39,270 nucleotides of DNA from Nitrosomonadales bacterium. Its GTDB lineage: Bacteria > Pseudomonadota > Gammaproteobacteria > Burkholderiales > Gallionellaceae. Position 1 is the first letter of the stretch, and each line of letters starts with the position of its first letter. Shown in pieces: positions 25,301 through 33,353 of the stretch. The translations under genes were made by a program, and so were the position numbers. A model generated the notes under the pieces. It saw only the letters and a program-made list of their open reading frames with translations, was not told the DNA's origin and searched no databases. Location: positions 1 to 39,270 of the forward strand of contig JACRME010000007.1 in the NCBI GenBank assembly GCA_016235045.1, in the 5' to 3' direction.

Positions 25301-26234
25301 CCATCCGCCATGAAGCCAGGTTGTCCAGCGCCGTGCCCCACAGCACGGCCTTTTTGCCGCCCGCGTTCATGGACACGTTGCCGCCGATGCAGGAAGCGTC
25401 CGCCGAAGTGGGATCGACCGCAAACACCAGCTTGTTGGCTTCTGCGGCTTCCATCACGCGCCGCGTCACCACGCCCGCGCCGCACTGGATGGTGGCGTAG
25501 GGTTCGCTCAGGCCGGGCAAGGTCAGATGTTCGACCGGCGAAAGCGTATCCAGCTTCTCGGTGTTGATGACGGCGGAGTATTTGGTGAGCGGGATGGCGC
25601 CGCCGGTATAGCCGGTGCCGCCGCCGCGCGGAATGATGGTGAGGCCGAGCTCGATGCAAACGCGCACCAGCGGCGCGACTTCCTCTTCGCTGTCCGGATG
25701 CAGCACCACGAACGGGTACTCCACGCGCCAGTCGGTGGCATCGGTCACGTGCGAGACGCGCGCCAGGCCGTCGAACTGGATGTTGTCGCGGCGGGTGATG
25801 CGGCTGAGGGCGCGCAGGGCGCGCTTGCGCAGGCGCAAGGTGTTCTCGAATTCGTCGGCAAAATGATCGACCGCCGAGCCGGCCAGATCGAGCAGCCGCC
25901 TGACCTTGGGATTGAGATCGTGCTGCGCGTGGGGCGTGCTTTCGGCGGCGACGCGGCGCATCTCGATGCCGTACAGGCGATGATGCAGCGCGCCGATCAG
26001 CGCTTCGCGCCGCTTGGGGTTGGCCAGCAGGTCGTCTTCGAGGTAGGGGTTGCGGGAAAGCACCCAGATGTCGCCCAGCACTTCGTACAGCATTTGCGCC
26101 GAGCGTCCGGTGCGGCGTTCCTCGCGCAGGGTGTTGATGATGTCCCAAGCCTCGCTGCCGAGGATGCGCAGCACGATCTCGCGGTCGGAGAAAGAGGTGT
26201 AGTTGTAAGGGATTTCGCGTAAGCGTGCGGTCAT
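22368..26234 (-). CDS. FAD-linked oxidase / Fe-S / heterodisulfide-reductase-type fusion oxidoreductase
   Basis: A 1288-residue soluble protein from ATG 26234; an in-frame extension to 26477 would cross the divergent promoter and is not favoured. Order: a helical N-terminal domain (about 1-130), an FAD-binding PCMH domain (about 165-400, with [13 protein letters not shown]) and an FAD-oxidase C-terminal region ending in [12 protein letters not shown] (near 700). Two 4Fe-4S motifs follow ([12 protein letters not shown] near 820, [12 protein letters not shown] near 888), then two CCG-type domains (PGCGSERLF and [11 protein letters not shown] near 1035-1065; HDPCHSP and RCCGEAGTF near 1155-1185). 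This is the D-lactate/2-hydroxyacid dehydrogenase plus GlpC-like plan in one chain. Electrons probably go to quinone; the substrate is unknown. A palindrome is inserted in frame at 24312-24351. Confidence 0.9.
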   Translation of the reverse strand: MTARLREIPYNYTSFSDREIVLRILGSEAWDIINTLREERRTGRSAQMLYEVLGDIWVLSRNPYLEDDLLANPKRREALIGALHHRLYGIEMRRVAAESTPHAQHDLNPKVRRLLDLAGSAVDHFADEFENTLRLRKRALRALSRITRRDNIQFDGLARVSHVTDATDWRVEYPFVVLHPDSEEEVAPLVRVCIELGLTIIPRGGGTGYTGGAIPLTKYSAVINTEKLDTLSPVEHLTLPGLSEPYATIQCGAGVVTRRVMEAAEANKLVFAVDPTSADASCIGGNVSMNAGGKKAVLWGTALDNLASWRMVTPDGLWLFAERLDHNLGKIHDAPTVRFRISRFEADGRTPHGQPEILTVDGSTFRKVGLGKDVTDKFLSGLPGIQKEGCDGIITSARFILHREHQFTRTVCLEFFGQVREAVPSIVEIVDYFHSRNGNSPALLAGLEHLDERYLKAVGYATKAKRNGRPKMVLIADVVSDDERAAGEAASEIVRMANLRHGEGFIAVSAEARKKFWLDRARTAAIAKHTNAFKINEDVVIPLKRMGDYCDGIERINIELSLGNKIRLVKALEEFFAGELPLYYQDDAQLGDDELLGNRRQQARDLLEEVSKQWQWLLDNLDAPYSEHPSPPTPLPPAGEGSKTAFAVLQDRSVRASWKREVRDPLRQIFSGSTYLPILEQCTAIHQRVLKSRVFVALHMHAGDGNVHTNIPVNSDDYAMLQQAYGAVERIMKLARDLGGVISGEHGIGITKFDFLEEQEIAPFIAYKQKIDPDGRFNKGKLLKGSNLDRAYTPSFNLMELESLILEKSELGEISDSIKDCLRCGKCKPACNTHVPRANLLYSPRNKILATSLLIEAFLYEEQTRRGVSIQHFAEFGDVADHCTVCHKCKSPCPVDIDFGDVSVAMRNFLRKLGKKKFNPVTALSMLYLNSTKPATIKMLRTVMIRWSYGAQRIAYRLARNFSPVRAQIAHPPATVGKPPVVAKVIHFVNKPLPAKVPSKTARALLDIEDDTIVPVIRNPRKAGEDSEAVFYFPGCGSERLFSEISLATQAMLFETGATTVLPPGYLCCGYPQTSAGFEDKGSQITMDNRVLFHRVANTLNYLDIKTVVVSCGTCMDQLLEYQFDKIFPGCRLLDIHEYLLEKGVKLNGVPGTKYIFHDPCHSPMKTQQPIKVVNQLMGMHVPLNDRCCGEAGTFAMSRPDIATQVRSRKEEELRKAAAALRAGGNADRVKILTSCPACQQGLSRYRNDVNADAGYVVVEMATQLLGRDWLNDYVAKANSGGIERVLL
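24312..24351. repeat. Palindromic repeat embedded in frame in a coding sequence
   Basis: CCCCTCTCCCG (24312-24322), loop CAGG (actually four bases), CGGGAGAGGGG (24327-24337), then a further GGGGGAGAGGGG run. Such CTCTCCC palindromes are normally extragenic. Here it encodes a Pro/Ser-rich stretch ([14 protein letters not shown]) inside the oxidoreductase without breaking the frame. Confidence 0.75.
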
Positions 26235-26316
26235 AATTTTTGCCGTCCAACAAGGCGCGCATTCTACAGTATCCCGCGGCTTTGCTCGACCCTGACGGAA
26301 CCAATGGCGGCCTGTT

Positions 26317-26880
26317 ATGCTGAAAACCATGAAAGCTATCCGGAAAGAGCCGTCGCGGCGCCTGTTCTTTGCCCTGTGGCCGGGTGCCGCCGGGCGGGCC
26401 GCCTTGTCCGCCTGGCAACCGCCGCTGCGCGAGTTGTGCGGCGGCAGCGCGATGCGGGCGGATACCTTGCACGCCACGCTGGTATTCCTGGGCGAGGTGG
26501 CCGAACATCGCCTGGAATCCCTGCAATTGGCGGCGCAGGAAACGGAATTTCGCCGCTTCGAGCTGAAACTGGCGGCGGCGCATTACTGGGGGCATAACCG
26601 CATCGTCTACGCCGCGCCGGAAATGACGCCGCCGCCGCTGGCCGAACTGGTGCGCGATCTGGGGCGCAACCTGCGCCGGCACCGCTTCCGTTTCGAGGAT
26701 CGTCCTTACAAGCCGCATGTCACCCTGTTGCGCCACGCCAAATGGAGCGATGCGCCGTTGCCGCCCATGCCTGCCGTGCGCTGGCCGGTCGGGAATTTCG
26801 TGCTGGTGCAATCCTTGGGCGGCGATCAGGCCGCGCGTTACGAAGTGTTGGCGCGTTTCGGCGCATCCGAATTAGAATGA
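26317..26880 (+). CDS. thpR: RNA 2',3'-cyclic phosphodiesterase (ThpR / 2'-5' RNA ligase family)
   Basis: A 187-residue protein of the 2H phosphoesterase family, which opens 2',3'-cyclic phosphates on RNA. Both catalytic HxTx motifs are present: H52-A-T-L in [11 protein letters not shown] and H134-V-T-L in [10 protein letters not shown]. The N-terminal RRLFFALWP is typical of the family. ATG 26317 is the first start and ATG 26329 is equally possible; neither has a strong ribosome binding site. It is divergent from the FAD oxidoreductase (82 bases apart) and lies 21 bases before corA, so it may share a transcript with corA. Confidence 0.92.
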   Translation: MLKTMKAIRKEPSRRLFFALWPGAAGRAALSAWQPPLRELCGGSAMRADTLHATLVFLGEVAEHRLESLQLAAQETEFRRFELKLAAAHYWGHNRIVYAAPEMTPPPLAELVRDLGRNLRRHRFRFEDRPYKPHVTLLRHAKWSDAPLPPMPAVRWPVGNFVLVQSLGGDQAARYEVLARFGASELE

Positions 26881-26901
26881 GGCACATTGAACGGGGGAGC
26901 C

Positions 26902-27861
26902 ATGCTGCATGCATTCACGCTGAAGAACGGACGCCTCAACCGCATCACTGCCGAAGTCGGTGCCGACCTGCGTATCGAACAACCGGTGTGGCTGGACCTG
27001 GTCACCGCCACGCAGGCGGAAGTGGAGTGGGTGGAAGGCAGCTTCGACCTGCATTTGCCCAAGCCCGAGCATCTGCGCGACATCGAAGCCAGCGCGCGAT
27101 TCTTCGAGCACGAGGGGAATCTGCACCTGCGCTCCGATTTCCTCTCCGGCACCGAGCGCCATTCGCACAGCGTGGCCGTGGCGTTCGTGCTGTCCGGCGA
27201 GACGCTCATCAGCGTGCACGAGGAAGACCTGCCGATCTTCCGCCTGCTGCGCATGCGGCTGCATGCCGAATCGGGCGACATCGCGGATGCGCGCGACGTG
27301 CTGGTCGACCTGTACGAAATGGACGTCGAATTCTCCGCCGATGCGCTGGAAGAGGTGTATGCCGACCTGGGGCGGGTGGGTCAAACCGTGCTGGGCACGC
27401 CGCTGAGCGACCGCCAGGCGGGAATGGCGCTGGCCGAAATCGCCAACGCAGAGTATGTCAACGGCCGCATCCGCCGCAACGTGATGGATACGCAGCGCGG
27501 GCTTTCTTTCCTGATCCGCAGCAGAAAACTCAATGCGACGCAGATCGAAGAAGTGCACCAGATCCAGCAGGACATCGAATCGCTGGACGGACACACCGCC
27601 TTCCTGTTCGACAAGATCAACTTCCTGATGGCGACCACGGTCGGCTTCATCAACATCAACCAGAACCGCATCGTGCGCCTGTTCTCGGTGGTGTCGGTGG
27701 CCTTGCTGCCGCCCACCTTGATCGCGTCCATCTACGGCATGAACTTCCAGGCCATGCCGGAACTGGGCTGGCAACTGGGTTACCCGTTCGCGCTGCTGTT
27801 GATGTCGCTCACGGTGGCGCTCCCGTTCTGGTATTTCTGGCGCAGGGGCTGGTTGAAGTAA
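26902..27861 (+). CDS. corA: CorA-family magnesium/divalent cation transporter
   Basis: A 319-residue transporter starting at ATG 26902 with GGGGGAG just before it; the in-frame TTG 26887 is less likely. A long soluble N-terminal funnel (to about residue 250) is followed by two transmembrane helices at the C-terminus (about 262-280 and 290-310). The selectivity motif GMN (residues 279-281, IYGMNFQAMPELGW) joins them. The C-terminus is Arg/Lys-rich (RRGWLK). Family members move Mg2+, Co2+ or, in close relatives (ZntB), zinc; the GMN motif and short EL loop do not distinguish these. It ends close to a 66 bp repeat and converges on tcdA. Confidence 0.92.
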   Translation: MLHAFTLKNGRLNRITAEVGADLRIEQPVWLDLVTATQAEVEWVEGSFDLHLPKPEHLRDIEASARFFEHEGNLHLRSDFLSGTERHSHSVAVAFVLSGETLISVHEEDLPIFRLLRMRLHAESGDIADARDVLVDLYEMDVEFSADALEEVYADLGRVGQTVLGTPLSDRQAGMALAEIANAEYVNGRIRRNVMDTQRGLSFLIRSRKLNATQIEEVHQIQQDIESLDGHTAFLFDKINFLMATTVGFININQNRIVRLFSVVSVALLPPTLIASIYGMNFQAMPELGWQLGYPFALLLMSLTVALPFWYFWRRGWLK

Positions 27862-27894
27862 AAGCCCCGCTTCGTGGTGAGCCCAATTCCTGCC

Positions 27895-27960
27895 GTAGGA
27901 GCGCAACTTGTTGCGCGATAGGGTTTATGCGGGGAATCGCCCGGCAAGCCGGGCTCCTAC
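27895..27960. repeat. 66 bp palindromic repeat, copy 2
   Basis: Nearly identical to 20653-20718 (five differences by eye). It lies between the convergent ends of corA (27861) and tcdA (27969), the same kind of location as copy 1. Confidence 0.85.
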
Positions 27961-27968
27961 AATGCTGG

Positions 27969-28645
27969 TTAGTCACTTTCCAATAGTTGTTTCAGCACCG
28001 CCCCCGCCAGCATCAGCCCGAGCAGCGGCGGCATATAACTGATGGTGCCGTTCACCGCGCGCGCCCGCCCGCGGTCGGTGGGTTGCGGCGGCAATGTGTC
28101 GCTTGGCTGCTCGTCCGAGAACACCGTCAGCACCCCCTTGTTGATCCCGTGGTGCTTGCGCAACCGCGTCCGCATCTGCGCCGCCAGCGCGCACATGTTC
28201 GTCTTGCTGATATCGGCGATCTTGATCCGCGTCGGATCGCGGCGGTTGCCCGCCCCCATGCTGGAGGCGACCTTCAACCCGCGCTTGAAGCTTTCCGCCA
28301 CCAACGCTTCCTTGCAAGTCAGCGAGTCGATGCAGTCGATCACATAATCGCAATCGGCAGGCACCAGTTGATATCGGCGATGCGCGCGCCCATCAGTTCC
28401 GCCTTGGACTGCCCGACCGTGGAAAGCAGTGCGGACAACTGGCGGTTGATGTTGCTGGCCACCACCACATCGTGATCGAGCAGCGTCAGCCTGCCGATGC
28501 CGGCGCGCGCCAGCGCTTCCGTGCAATAAGAGCCGACGCCACCGAGGCCGGCGACGAAGATGTGTTTGCTCCGGAGTTTGGCGATGCCTTCATCGCCGAG
28601 CAGGATGTGGGTGCGGGTGAATTGGGGTGGGGTGGGGTTTTGCAT
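27969..28645 (-). pseudogene. tcdA: tRNA threonylcarbamoyladenosine dehydratase, frame-disrupted
   Basis: TcdA (ThiF/E1-like) makes the cyclic form of t6A in tRNA using ATP. The N-terminal part (28645 to about 28367) reads HILLGDEGIAKLRSKHIFV, the nucleotide loop GLGGVGSYCTEALARAG and LLDHDVVVASNINRQL, up to ARIADIN. The second part continues in another frame from about 28367: LVPADCDYVIDCIDSLTCK, SSMGAGNRRDPTRIKIAD and a C-terminal hydrophobic helix (ISYMPPLLGLMLAGAVL). At the join, about 20 residues expected between the DIN and YVID segments of homologs are missing and the frame shifts. This is best explained by an out-of-frame deletion of roughly 55-60 bases. An assembly error is possible. 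Confidence 0.75.
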
Positions 28646-28665
28646 AGCGCCGATTATATGCTGCT

Positions 28666-28778
28666 GTCATTCCGGCGCAGGCCGGAATCCAGTGAAAAAA
28701 GATTCTCTGCAATGCAGAGACACAATCCAAAAAGCACTTTGAATAAATCCACTGGATTCCGGCCTACGCCGAAATGAC
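28666..28778. mobile_element. MITE-like element, copy 1 (113 bp)
   Basis: Long terminal inverted repeats: GTCATTCCGGCGCAGGCCGG at the left, and its near complement ending GAAATGAC at the right. The interior has a CTCTGCAATGCAGAG palindrome and CAAAAAGCACTTTGAATA-like text. Compared with the reverse complement of 30571-30686, most positions match, interior included. It encodes nothing itself. It overlaps the 3' end of tatD and lies just upstream of tcdA. Confidence 0.82.
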
Positions 28779-29549
28779 GAGTGATTTTAATTTTGGTAGC
28801 ACTGCAAGCGCATTTTCCGTGGTCGCCTGCTTAACCTCCTCCAGCGACAGCCCTCGCAACTCCGCCAAAGTCTGCGCAATGCGCGGCAGATACTTCGGCT
28901 CGTTCGGCGCTCCTCTTTCCAAAAAGTCAGGGGGAATGTCCGGGGCATCGGTCTCCAGCACGATACTGTCGAGAGGTAGAGTGGCGGCGAGCTCACGCAG
29001 CCTGGTGGCGCGCGAGTAGGTCATTGCGCCGCCGAAACCGAGTTTGAATCCGAGTTTGATGAATTCGTCCGCCTGCTGGCGGCTGCCGTTGAAGGCGTGG
29101 GCGATGCCGCCGCGCACTTTGATCTGGCGCAAGTGTTTGAGGATGCTGTCCTGCGCGCGGCGGATGTGCAGCAGCACGGGCAGGTCGAAATCGCGCGCCA
29201 GTTTCAGTTGCTCGACAAAGAAGTGTTCCTGCCGGGCCTGGTCGTAGTGCGGGATGAAAAAATCCAGCCCGATCTCGCCGATGGCGGCGGCCGGGTGCTG
29301 TTTCAAATATTCGCGCAAGACTTCAATATCGTTCGGTGTGGCATCGTCGGTGTACATCGGATGGATGCCGTAAGCGGGCGCGCAGTTGGGGTATTGTTCG
29401 CACAATTTGCGCACGGCCTCGAAATTGTGGCAATCCACGGAAGGGACGACAAGGCGATCCACGCCGGCTGCGGCGGCATTGCGCACGACGTCGGCTTGCG
29501 CAATGCCGAATTCGGCGGCGTCCAGATGGCAGTGGGTGTCGATGAACAC
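28764..29549 (-). CDS. TatD-family metal-dependent deoxyribonuclease
   Basis: A 261-residue TIM-barrel hydrolase starting at GTG 29549. Metal ligands of the family are visible: HCH in FIDTHCHLD, E in AAIGEIGLDFF, H in LPVLLHIRRA, H in GIAHAFNG and D in LETDAPDIPP. The 3' end runs into the MITE-like element: the last residues (VISA) and the TAG stop (28764-28766) come from its terminal repeat, so the native C-terminus has probably been replaced. The gene lies one base after the stop of the quinone oxidoreductase-like gene, so the two form an operon. TatD proteins act in DNA/RNA 3'-end processing; the exact paralog (TatD, YcfH, YjjV) is not resolved, though the GEIGLDFF pattern recalls YjjV. 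Confidence 0.92.
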   Translation of the reverse strand: MFIDTHCHLDAAEFGIAQADVVRNAAAAGVDRLVVPSVDCHNFEAVRKLCEQYPNCAPAYGIHPMYTDDATPNDIEVLREYLKQHPAAAIGEIGLDFFIPHYDQARQEHFFVEQLKLARDFDLPVLLHIRRAQDSILKHLRQIKVRGGIAHAFNGSRQQADEFIKLGFKLGFGGAMTYSRATRLRELAATLPLDSIVLETDAPDIPPDFLERGAPNEPKYLPRIAQTLAELRGLSLEEVKQATTENALAVLPKLKSLVISA

Positions 29550-29550
29550 G

Positions 29551-30552
29551 TTAGCCCATCGTCAGCACGATCTTGCCGACCATGCCGCCCGCCTCGATCA
29601 GACGGTGCGCTTCGGCCGCCTGTTCCAGCGGCAGCCGGTGCGTGACCCGCACGTCCAGTTCGCCCGCATCCACCATTGCCGCAGCCAGTTCCAGCAGCTT
29701 GCGCTGGCGAATGCGTTCATCATGCAGGTGCATCACTTGCGGCGTAAGCATCAGTTCGTAGCACAGCGACAGGTTGCGCAGCCGCGTCAGTTGCGAGTCG
29801 GCCAGCGAAAGCGGGGTGGAGAGCAGGCTCACCACTTTGCCGTACACGCGCGCCGCAGCCAGCGAGCGCAGGAAGGTGTCGCCGCCAACGGTGTCGAACA
29901 CCACATCCGTCCCCTTGCCCCCGGTCCAGTCCAACGTCTCCTGCACGAAGTCCTGCGTCTTGTAGTTGATGATCTTTTCCGCTCCCAGGCCGCGCGCGAT
30001 CCCGGCCTTGTGTTCGTCGCTCACGGTCACCGCGACGCGCGCGCCGAGATGGCGCGCGATCTGCACCGCCATCTGTCCCACGCCGCCCGCAGCGGCATGG
30101 ATGAGCACGGTCTGCCCGGCTTGCAGATGGGCGCGCTCGGCCAGCGCTTCCCAGGCGGTGATGAACACGAGCGGCAAGGCGGCGCAGTCCTGCGGGCTCA
30201 TTTTGAGGGGCTTCTTCGCGCAGTAGTCTTCGTGCAGCGTGGAAAATTCGGCGTAACTTCCCGGTTCGTCGCCGAAACCGCCGTTGCAATAGAACACCTC
30301 GTCGCCGACCTTGAAGCGCGAGACCTTGGCGCCGACGGCTTCCACTACGCCCGCGCCGTCGCAGCCGAGGAGGGCGGGCAGCTTGTCGGGGTAATACACG
30401 GGCTTGGCGCGCAGCTTGGTGTCTATCGGGTTCACGCCTGCGGCGGCGAGTTTTACGCGGATATGGTGCGGCGACGCCAAGTCCGGTTTGGGGATGTCGC
30501 GCAGTTGCAGGACTTCGGTGCCGCCGGGGGCGGTGGCGAGGATGGCTTTCAT
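29551..30552 (-). CDS. Zinc-free quinone oxidoreductase-like protein (MDR superfamily)
   Basis: A 333-residue medium-chain dehydrogenase/reductase. The N-terminal GroES-like domain has [20 protein letters not shown] and [20 protein letters not shown]. The Rossmann domain shows [20 protein letters not shown], the NADPH-binding AxGGVG loop. No structural zinc Cys cluster is seen, consistent with the QOR/zeta-crystallin branch that reduces quinones or alkenals with NADPH. The ATG at 30550-30552 has GGAG upstream (in GGAGACACCAG). A MITE-like element begins only 18 bases before the start, so the promoter must lie in or beyond it. Confidence 0.92.
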   Translation of the reverse strand: MKAILATAPGGTEVLQLRDIPKPDLASPHHIRVKLAAAGVNPIDTKLRAKPVYYPDKLPALLGCDGAGVVEAVGAKVSRFKVGDEVFYCNGGFGDEPGSYAEFSTLHEDYCAKKPLKMSPQDCAALPLVFITAWEALAERAHLQAGQTVLIHAAAGGVGQMAVQIARHLGARVAVTVSDEHKAGIARGLGAEKIINYKTQDFVQETLDWTGGKGTDVVFDTVGGDTFLRSLAAARVYGKVVSLLSTPLSLADSQLTRLRNLSLCYELMLTPQVMHLHDERIRQRKLLELAAAMVDAGELDVRVTHRLPLEQAAEAHRLIEAGGMVGKIVLTMG

Positions 30553-30570
30553 TCTGGTGTCTCCGTACTC

Positions 30571-30686
30571 GTCATTCCGGCGAAGGCCGGAATCCAGCAG
30601 TTGTATTCAAAATGCTTTTCAGGTTTTGTCTCCGCTTTGCGGAGAAACATTTTGATTCGCTGGATTCCGGCCTGCACCGGAATGAC
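30571..30686. mobile_element. MITE-like element, copy 2 (116 bp)
   Basis: Begins GTCATTCCGGCGAAGGCCGG and ends in its near complement CCGGAATGAC. The interior has a TCTCCGCTTTGCGGAGA palindrome. It aligns along its full length with 28666-28778 in the opposite orientation. It occupies most of the divergent intergenic region between the oxidoreductase gene and aroC. Confidence 0.85.
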
Positions 30687-30746
30687 GGGGTTAATCAAGA
30701 TGGTGCCTATGTTAAACTTCATGCACTCTTTAAGCGAGACAACATC

Positions 30747-31841
30747 ATGTCTGGAAACACGTTTGGCACTCTCTTCACCGTCACCTCCTTCGGCGAATCG
30801 CACGGCGCCGCCATCGGCTGCATTGTCGACGGCTGCCCGCCCGGAATGGAACTGAACGAAGCCTACATCCAGCATGAGCTCGACCGCCGCAAACCCGGCA
30901 CTTCGCGCCATGTCACCCAGCGCCGCGAATCGGACACGGTTGAGATCCTGTCCGGCGTATTCGAAGGCAAGACCACCGGCACGCCCATCGCGCTGCTCAT
31001 CCGCAACGAAGATCAGCGTAGCAAGGACTACGGCAACATCGCCGACACCTTCCGTCCCGGCCACGCCGACTACACCTACTGGCAAAAATACGGCATCCGC
31101 GACCATCGCGGCGGCGGTCGCGCCTCGGCGCGCGAAACGGCCGCGCGTGTCGCGGCGGGCGCCATCGCCAAGAAATGGCTGCACGAGACCTACGGCGTGG
31201 AGGTGCGCGGCTACCTGATGCAACTCGGCGAAATCGAGATTCCGTTCAAGAGCTGGGGAGACCTGCACGAAGACGGCAACAGCTTCTTCGTCGCCGACGC
31301 GAGCTACATCGCGCAACTGGAAGACTACATGGACGCCCTGCGCAAATCCGGCGACTCCATCGGCGCCAAACTCGCCGTGGTGGCGCACAACGTGCCGGTG
31401 GGTTTGGGAGAACCGGTGTTCGACCGCCTCGACGCCGACATCGCGCATGCGCTGATGGGTATCAACGCGGTGAAGGGTGTTGAGATCGGCGCGGGTTTCA
31501 ACTGCGTGACGCAGAAGGGCAGCGAACACGGCGACGAACTCACGCCGCATGGATTTTTATCGAATAACGCGGGCGGCATTCTGGGTGGCATCTCCACCGG
31601 GCAGGACATCGTTGCGCATTACGCGATCAAACCGACTTCGAGTATTCGTATCGAACGCAACTCCATCAACAAGGCGGGGGAGGCGGTGAAGGTTTCTACT
31701 GAAGGTCGCCATGACCCCTGCGTGGGGATTCGCGCTACGCCGATTGCGGAGGCGATGGTGGCGTTGGTGTTGATGGATCATGCGTTGAGGAATCGGGGGC
31801 AGTGTGGGGATGTGGTTTGTGAGACGGTGAAGTTACGGTAG
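30747..31841 (+). CDS. aroC: Chorismate synthase AroC
   Basis: A 364-residue enzyme that makes chorismate from 5-enolpyruvylshikimate 3-phosphate using reduced FMN, the last shared step of aromatic amino acid synthesis. Family signatures: [18 protein letters not shown] near the N-terminus, [39 protein letters not shown] and [30 protein letters not shown] lies near the C-terminus. The ATG at 30747 gives the expected N-terminus; longer in-frame readings start inside the MITE-like element. The promoter region between that element's end (30686) and the start is only about 60 bases. Confidence 0.97.
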   Translation: MSGNTFGTLFTVTSFGESHGAAIGCIVDGCPPGMELNEAYIQHELDRRKPGTSRHVTQRRESDTVEILSGVFEGKTTGTPIALLIRNEDQRSKDYGNIADTFRPGHADYTYWQKYGIRDHRGGGRASARETAARVAAGAIAKKWLHETYGVEVRGYLMQLGEIEIPFKSWGDLHEDGNSFFVADASYIAQLEDYMDALRKSGDSIGAKLAVVAHNVPVGLGEPVFDRLDADIAHALMGINAVKGVEIGAGFNCVTQKGSEHGDELTPHGFLSNNAGGILGGISTGQDIVAHYAIKPTSSIRIERNSINKAGEAVKVSTEGRHDPCVGIRATPIAEAMVALVLMDHALRNRGQCGDVVCETVKLR

Positions 31842-31857
31842 GCGAAACGATATCAAT

Positions 31858-32502
31858 ATGATGCAATTGCGCGTTTTAATTATTCTTGGAGCGGTGCTCG
31901 TTGTATTACTTACCTTCATGATAGGTATCGTATTTGGAGCAATTTACTCAGGCAATAAGTTTGGCGAGATATTGATGCCTTTCCTGTCTATGGCGGGAAC
32001 TTGGGCCGCAGGCATTGGAACGCTTGCCGCCGTCATGGTTGCGCTATACATCGCGACTCAACAGGCTCGTGATGTGCGACTGCAGGGAAAGCTTCGATCT
32101 ACACACTACGCAATGGTTCTCGTTGACGAGTTAATCTCAAGGGCTAAGTATCAGCAGCGAATGCTTAATGATGGAGGGCGTCCATTAGCCGCGTTGTATA
32201 TAAATACTGAGGTGATAATGAGACGCTACGAAGGACTATTTCAATACGAGCTCTATGAATTTCTCCCGGGAATGATTCTGGACTCACTCAAGACGCTGTC
32301 GGCTAGATTTTTTGGCCTGTCGGTCATGGATGAGGTGCTCAAAAGCGGACTAAACATTTCCAAGCACGATCCACTTCCCGCGAACATGGAATCAGCCAAG
32401 CCGATTTGCGATGAGCTAGGTCACCTGATTGATGATCTTGAATTGCTGAGCAAGAAACTCTATGAATTTAGATTTACCTTTCCTGAAAATTGGCACATTT
32501 AG
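31858..32502 (+). CDS. Hypothetical membrane protein with two N-terminal transmembrane segments
   Basis: A 214-residue protein with two hydrophobic helices (about residues 5-30 and 43-65) and a cytoplasmic helical C-terminal part. I do not recognise the family. The second helix is followed by ATQQARDVRLQGKLRSTHYA, a layout often seen in small phage- or defense-associated membrane proteins, but that is only a resemblance. Codon use is markedly more AT-rich than in aroC, and the gene sits between aroC and the REP/transposase region, suggesting acquisition. ATG 31858 is followed at once by a second ATG (31861). Confidence 0.7.
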   Translation: MMQLRVLIILGAVLVVLLTFMIGIVFGAIYSGNKFGEILMPFLSMAGTWAAGIGTLAAVMVALYIATQQARDVRLQGKLRSTHYAMVLVDELISRAKYQQRMLNDGGRPLAALYINTEVIMRRYEGLFQYELYEFLPGMILDSLKTLSARFFGLSVMDEVLKSGLNISKHDPLPANMESAKPICDELGHLIDDLELLSKKLYEFRFTFPENWHI

Positions 32503-32507
32503 CAAGC

Positions 32508-32571
32508 GTAGGATGGGTTGAGCGTAGCGATACCCATCAATCAAACCCAACACCGTCGGGGGTAGCCCGAC
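32508..32571. repeat. Two small extragenic hairpins
   Basis: GATGGGT/ACCCATC arms within 32508-32538, and GTCGGG/CCCGAC arms at 32555-32571. Both lack T-runs. They open the repeat cluster on the downstream side of the RAYT gene. Confidence 0.55.
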
Positions 32572-32592
32572 AACCCGCGTAAGGCGCACACC

Positions 32593-32683
32593 GTAGGGCG
32601 TCAATAAGCGAAGCGCATTGCGCCGCATGAATACGTAGCACCCCACCATCCGGCGCAATGCCCGTTGGTTATTGCGCCCTACG
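32593..32683. repeat. REP pair (BIME-like) downstream of the RAYT gene
   Basis: A 33 bp REP at 32593-32625 (GTAGGGCGTCAATAAGCG start, GCATTGCGCCG end) and a related inverted copy at 32650-32683 (CCGGCGCAATGCCC start, CGCCCTACG end). The pair forms an inverted BIME-type unit. Confidence 0.82.
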
Positions 32684-32710
32684 AATCCGCGTAAGGCTTA
32701 CCGTGGTATG

Positions 32711-33241
32711 TCAATCTTTGTATCCCAGCACATCTTCATCGCCACCCGCCCAATCTGCCGGATAAATCCCCTGTTCAACCAGCCGATGAAAAGTCGAATG
32801 CGGCCAATCCGCCAGCCGTGTGACCAATCCATACTTGAATGGATTGATATGGACATAATCCATATGGGCGCGAAAATCCGCCTCGTCCCGGATCAGGTGT
32901 TCCCAGTAACGGCGCTGCCAAATGCCCCGTTCATTGCGTGCCACGCGAACCCGTGAACGACGTTCGGTCTTCGGCAATGCCTTGGAAAACGCAATCTTGA
33001 TCAGTCGCCATCGCGTTGCGAAGTCGGCATCATTGGGTGGAAGTTCGATAACGCAATGCATGTGTTCCGGCAATACCACCCATCCATGAATGATGAAGGG
33101 ATGCCGGTGTCGCACCGATACCACTGCCTCGCGCAACAAATCCACATGCCGCGTCAGCAGGTCATTACCCTGCCGTTGCAGCAGATTGACGGTAAAGAAG
33201 TAAGTGCCGCCCGGATGCCAGGCACGACGGTAATCGGGCAT
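32711..33241 (-). CDS. REP-associated tyrosine transposase (RAYT)
   Basis: A 176-residue IS200/IS605-like Y1 transposase of the RAYT type. The start MPDYRRAWHPGGTYFFTVNL is characteristic of the family. The metal-binding HxH-type motif is in VVLPEHMHCVIELP. WQRRYWEHLIRDEADF and the catalytic Tyr in MDYVHINPFKYGLV follow. All motifs look intact. It is flanked on both sides by the same REP sequence in opposite orientation (32593-32625 and 33268-33300). RAYTs bind and cut REPs and are thought to spread them; they are usually single-copy and not followed by a partner gene. Confidence 0.93.
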   Translation of the reverse strand: MPDYRRAWHPGGTYFFTVNLLQRQGNDLLTRHVDLLREAVVSVRHRHPFIIHGWVVLPEHMHCVIELPPNDADFATRWRLIKIAFSKALPKTERRSRVRVARNERGIWQRRYWEHLIRDEADFRAHMDYVHINPFKYGLVTRLADWPHSTFHRLVEQGIYPADWAGGDEDVLGYKD

Positions 33242-33267
33242 GGCGACAGTATGGGGGAATTTTCATA

Positions 33268-33300
33268 CGGCGCAATGCGCTGCGCTTATTGACGCCCTAC
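33268..33300. repeat. REP copy upstream of the RAYT gene
   Basis: The reverse complement of this 33 bp sequence differs at one position from 32593-32625. It lies 26 bases before the transposase start. Confidence 0.83.
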
Positions 33301-33353
33301 ATCTGTTGAATGGGGATATTTTCGCGTGGCACAAAAAACATGCCCGCCAAAAA

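Noticed and set aside
22443-25313. A 956-codon open frame on the plus strand
   Set aside because: It is antisense to the FAD oxidoreductase, whose domains and motifs are clear; long antisense frames are common in GC-rich genes.
28666-30686. A composite transposon formed by the two MITE-like copies around tatD and the oxidoreductase
   Set aside because: The copies are diverged from each other, encode no transposase, and one overlaps the tatD end; independent insertions are simpler.
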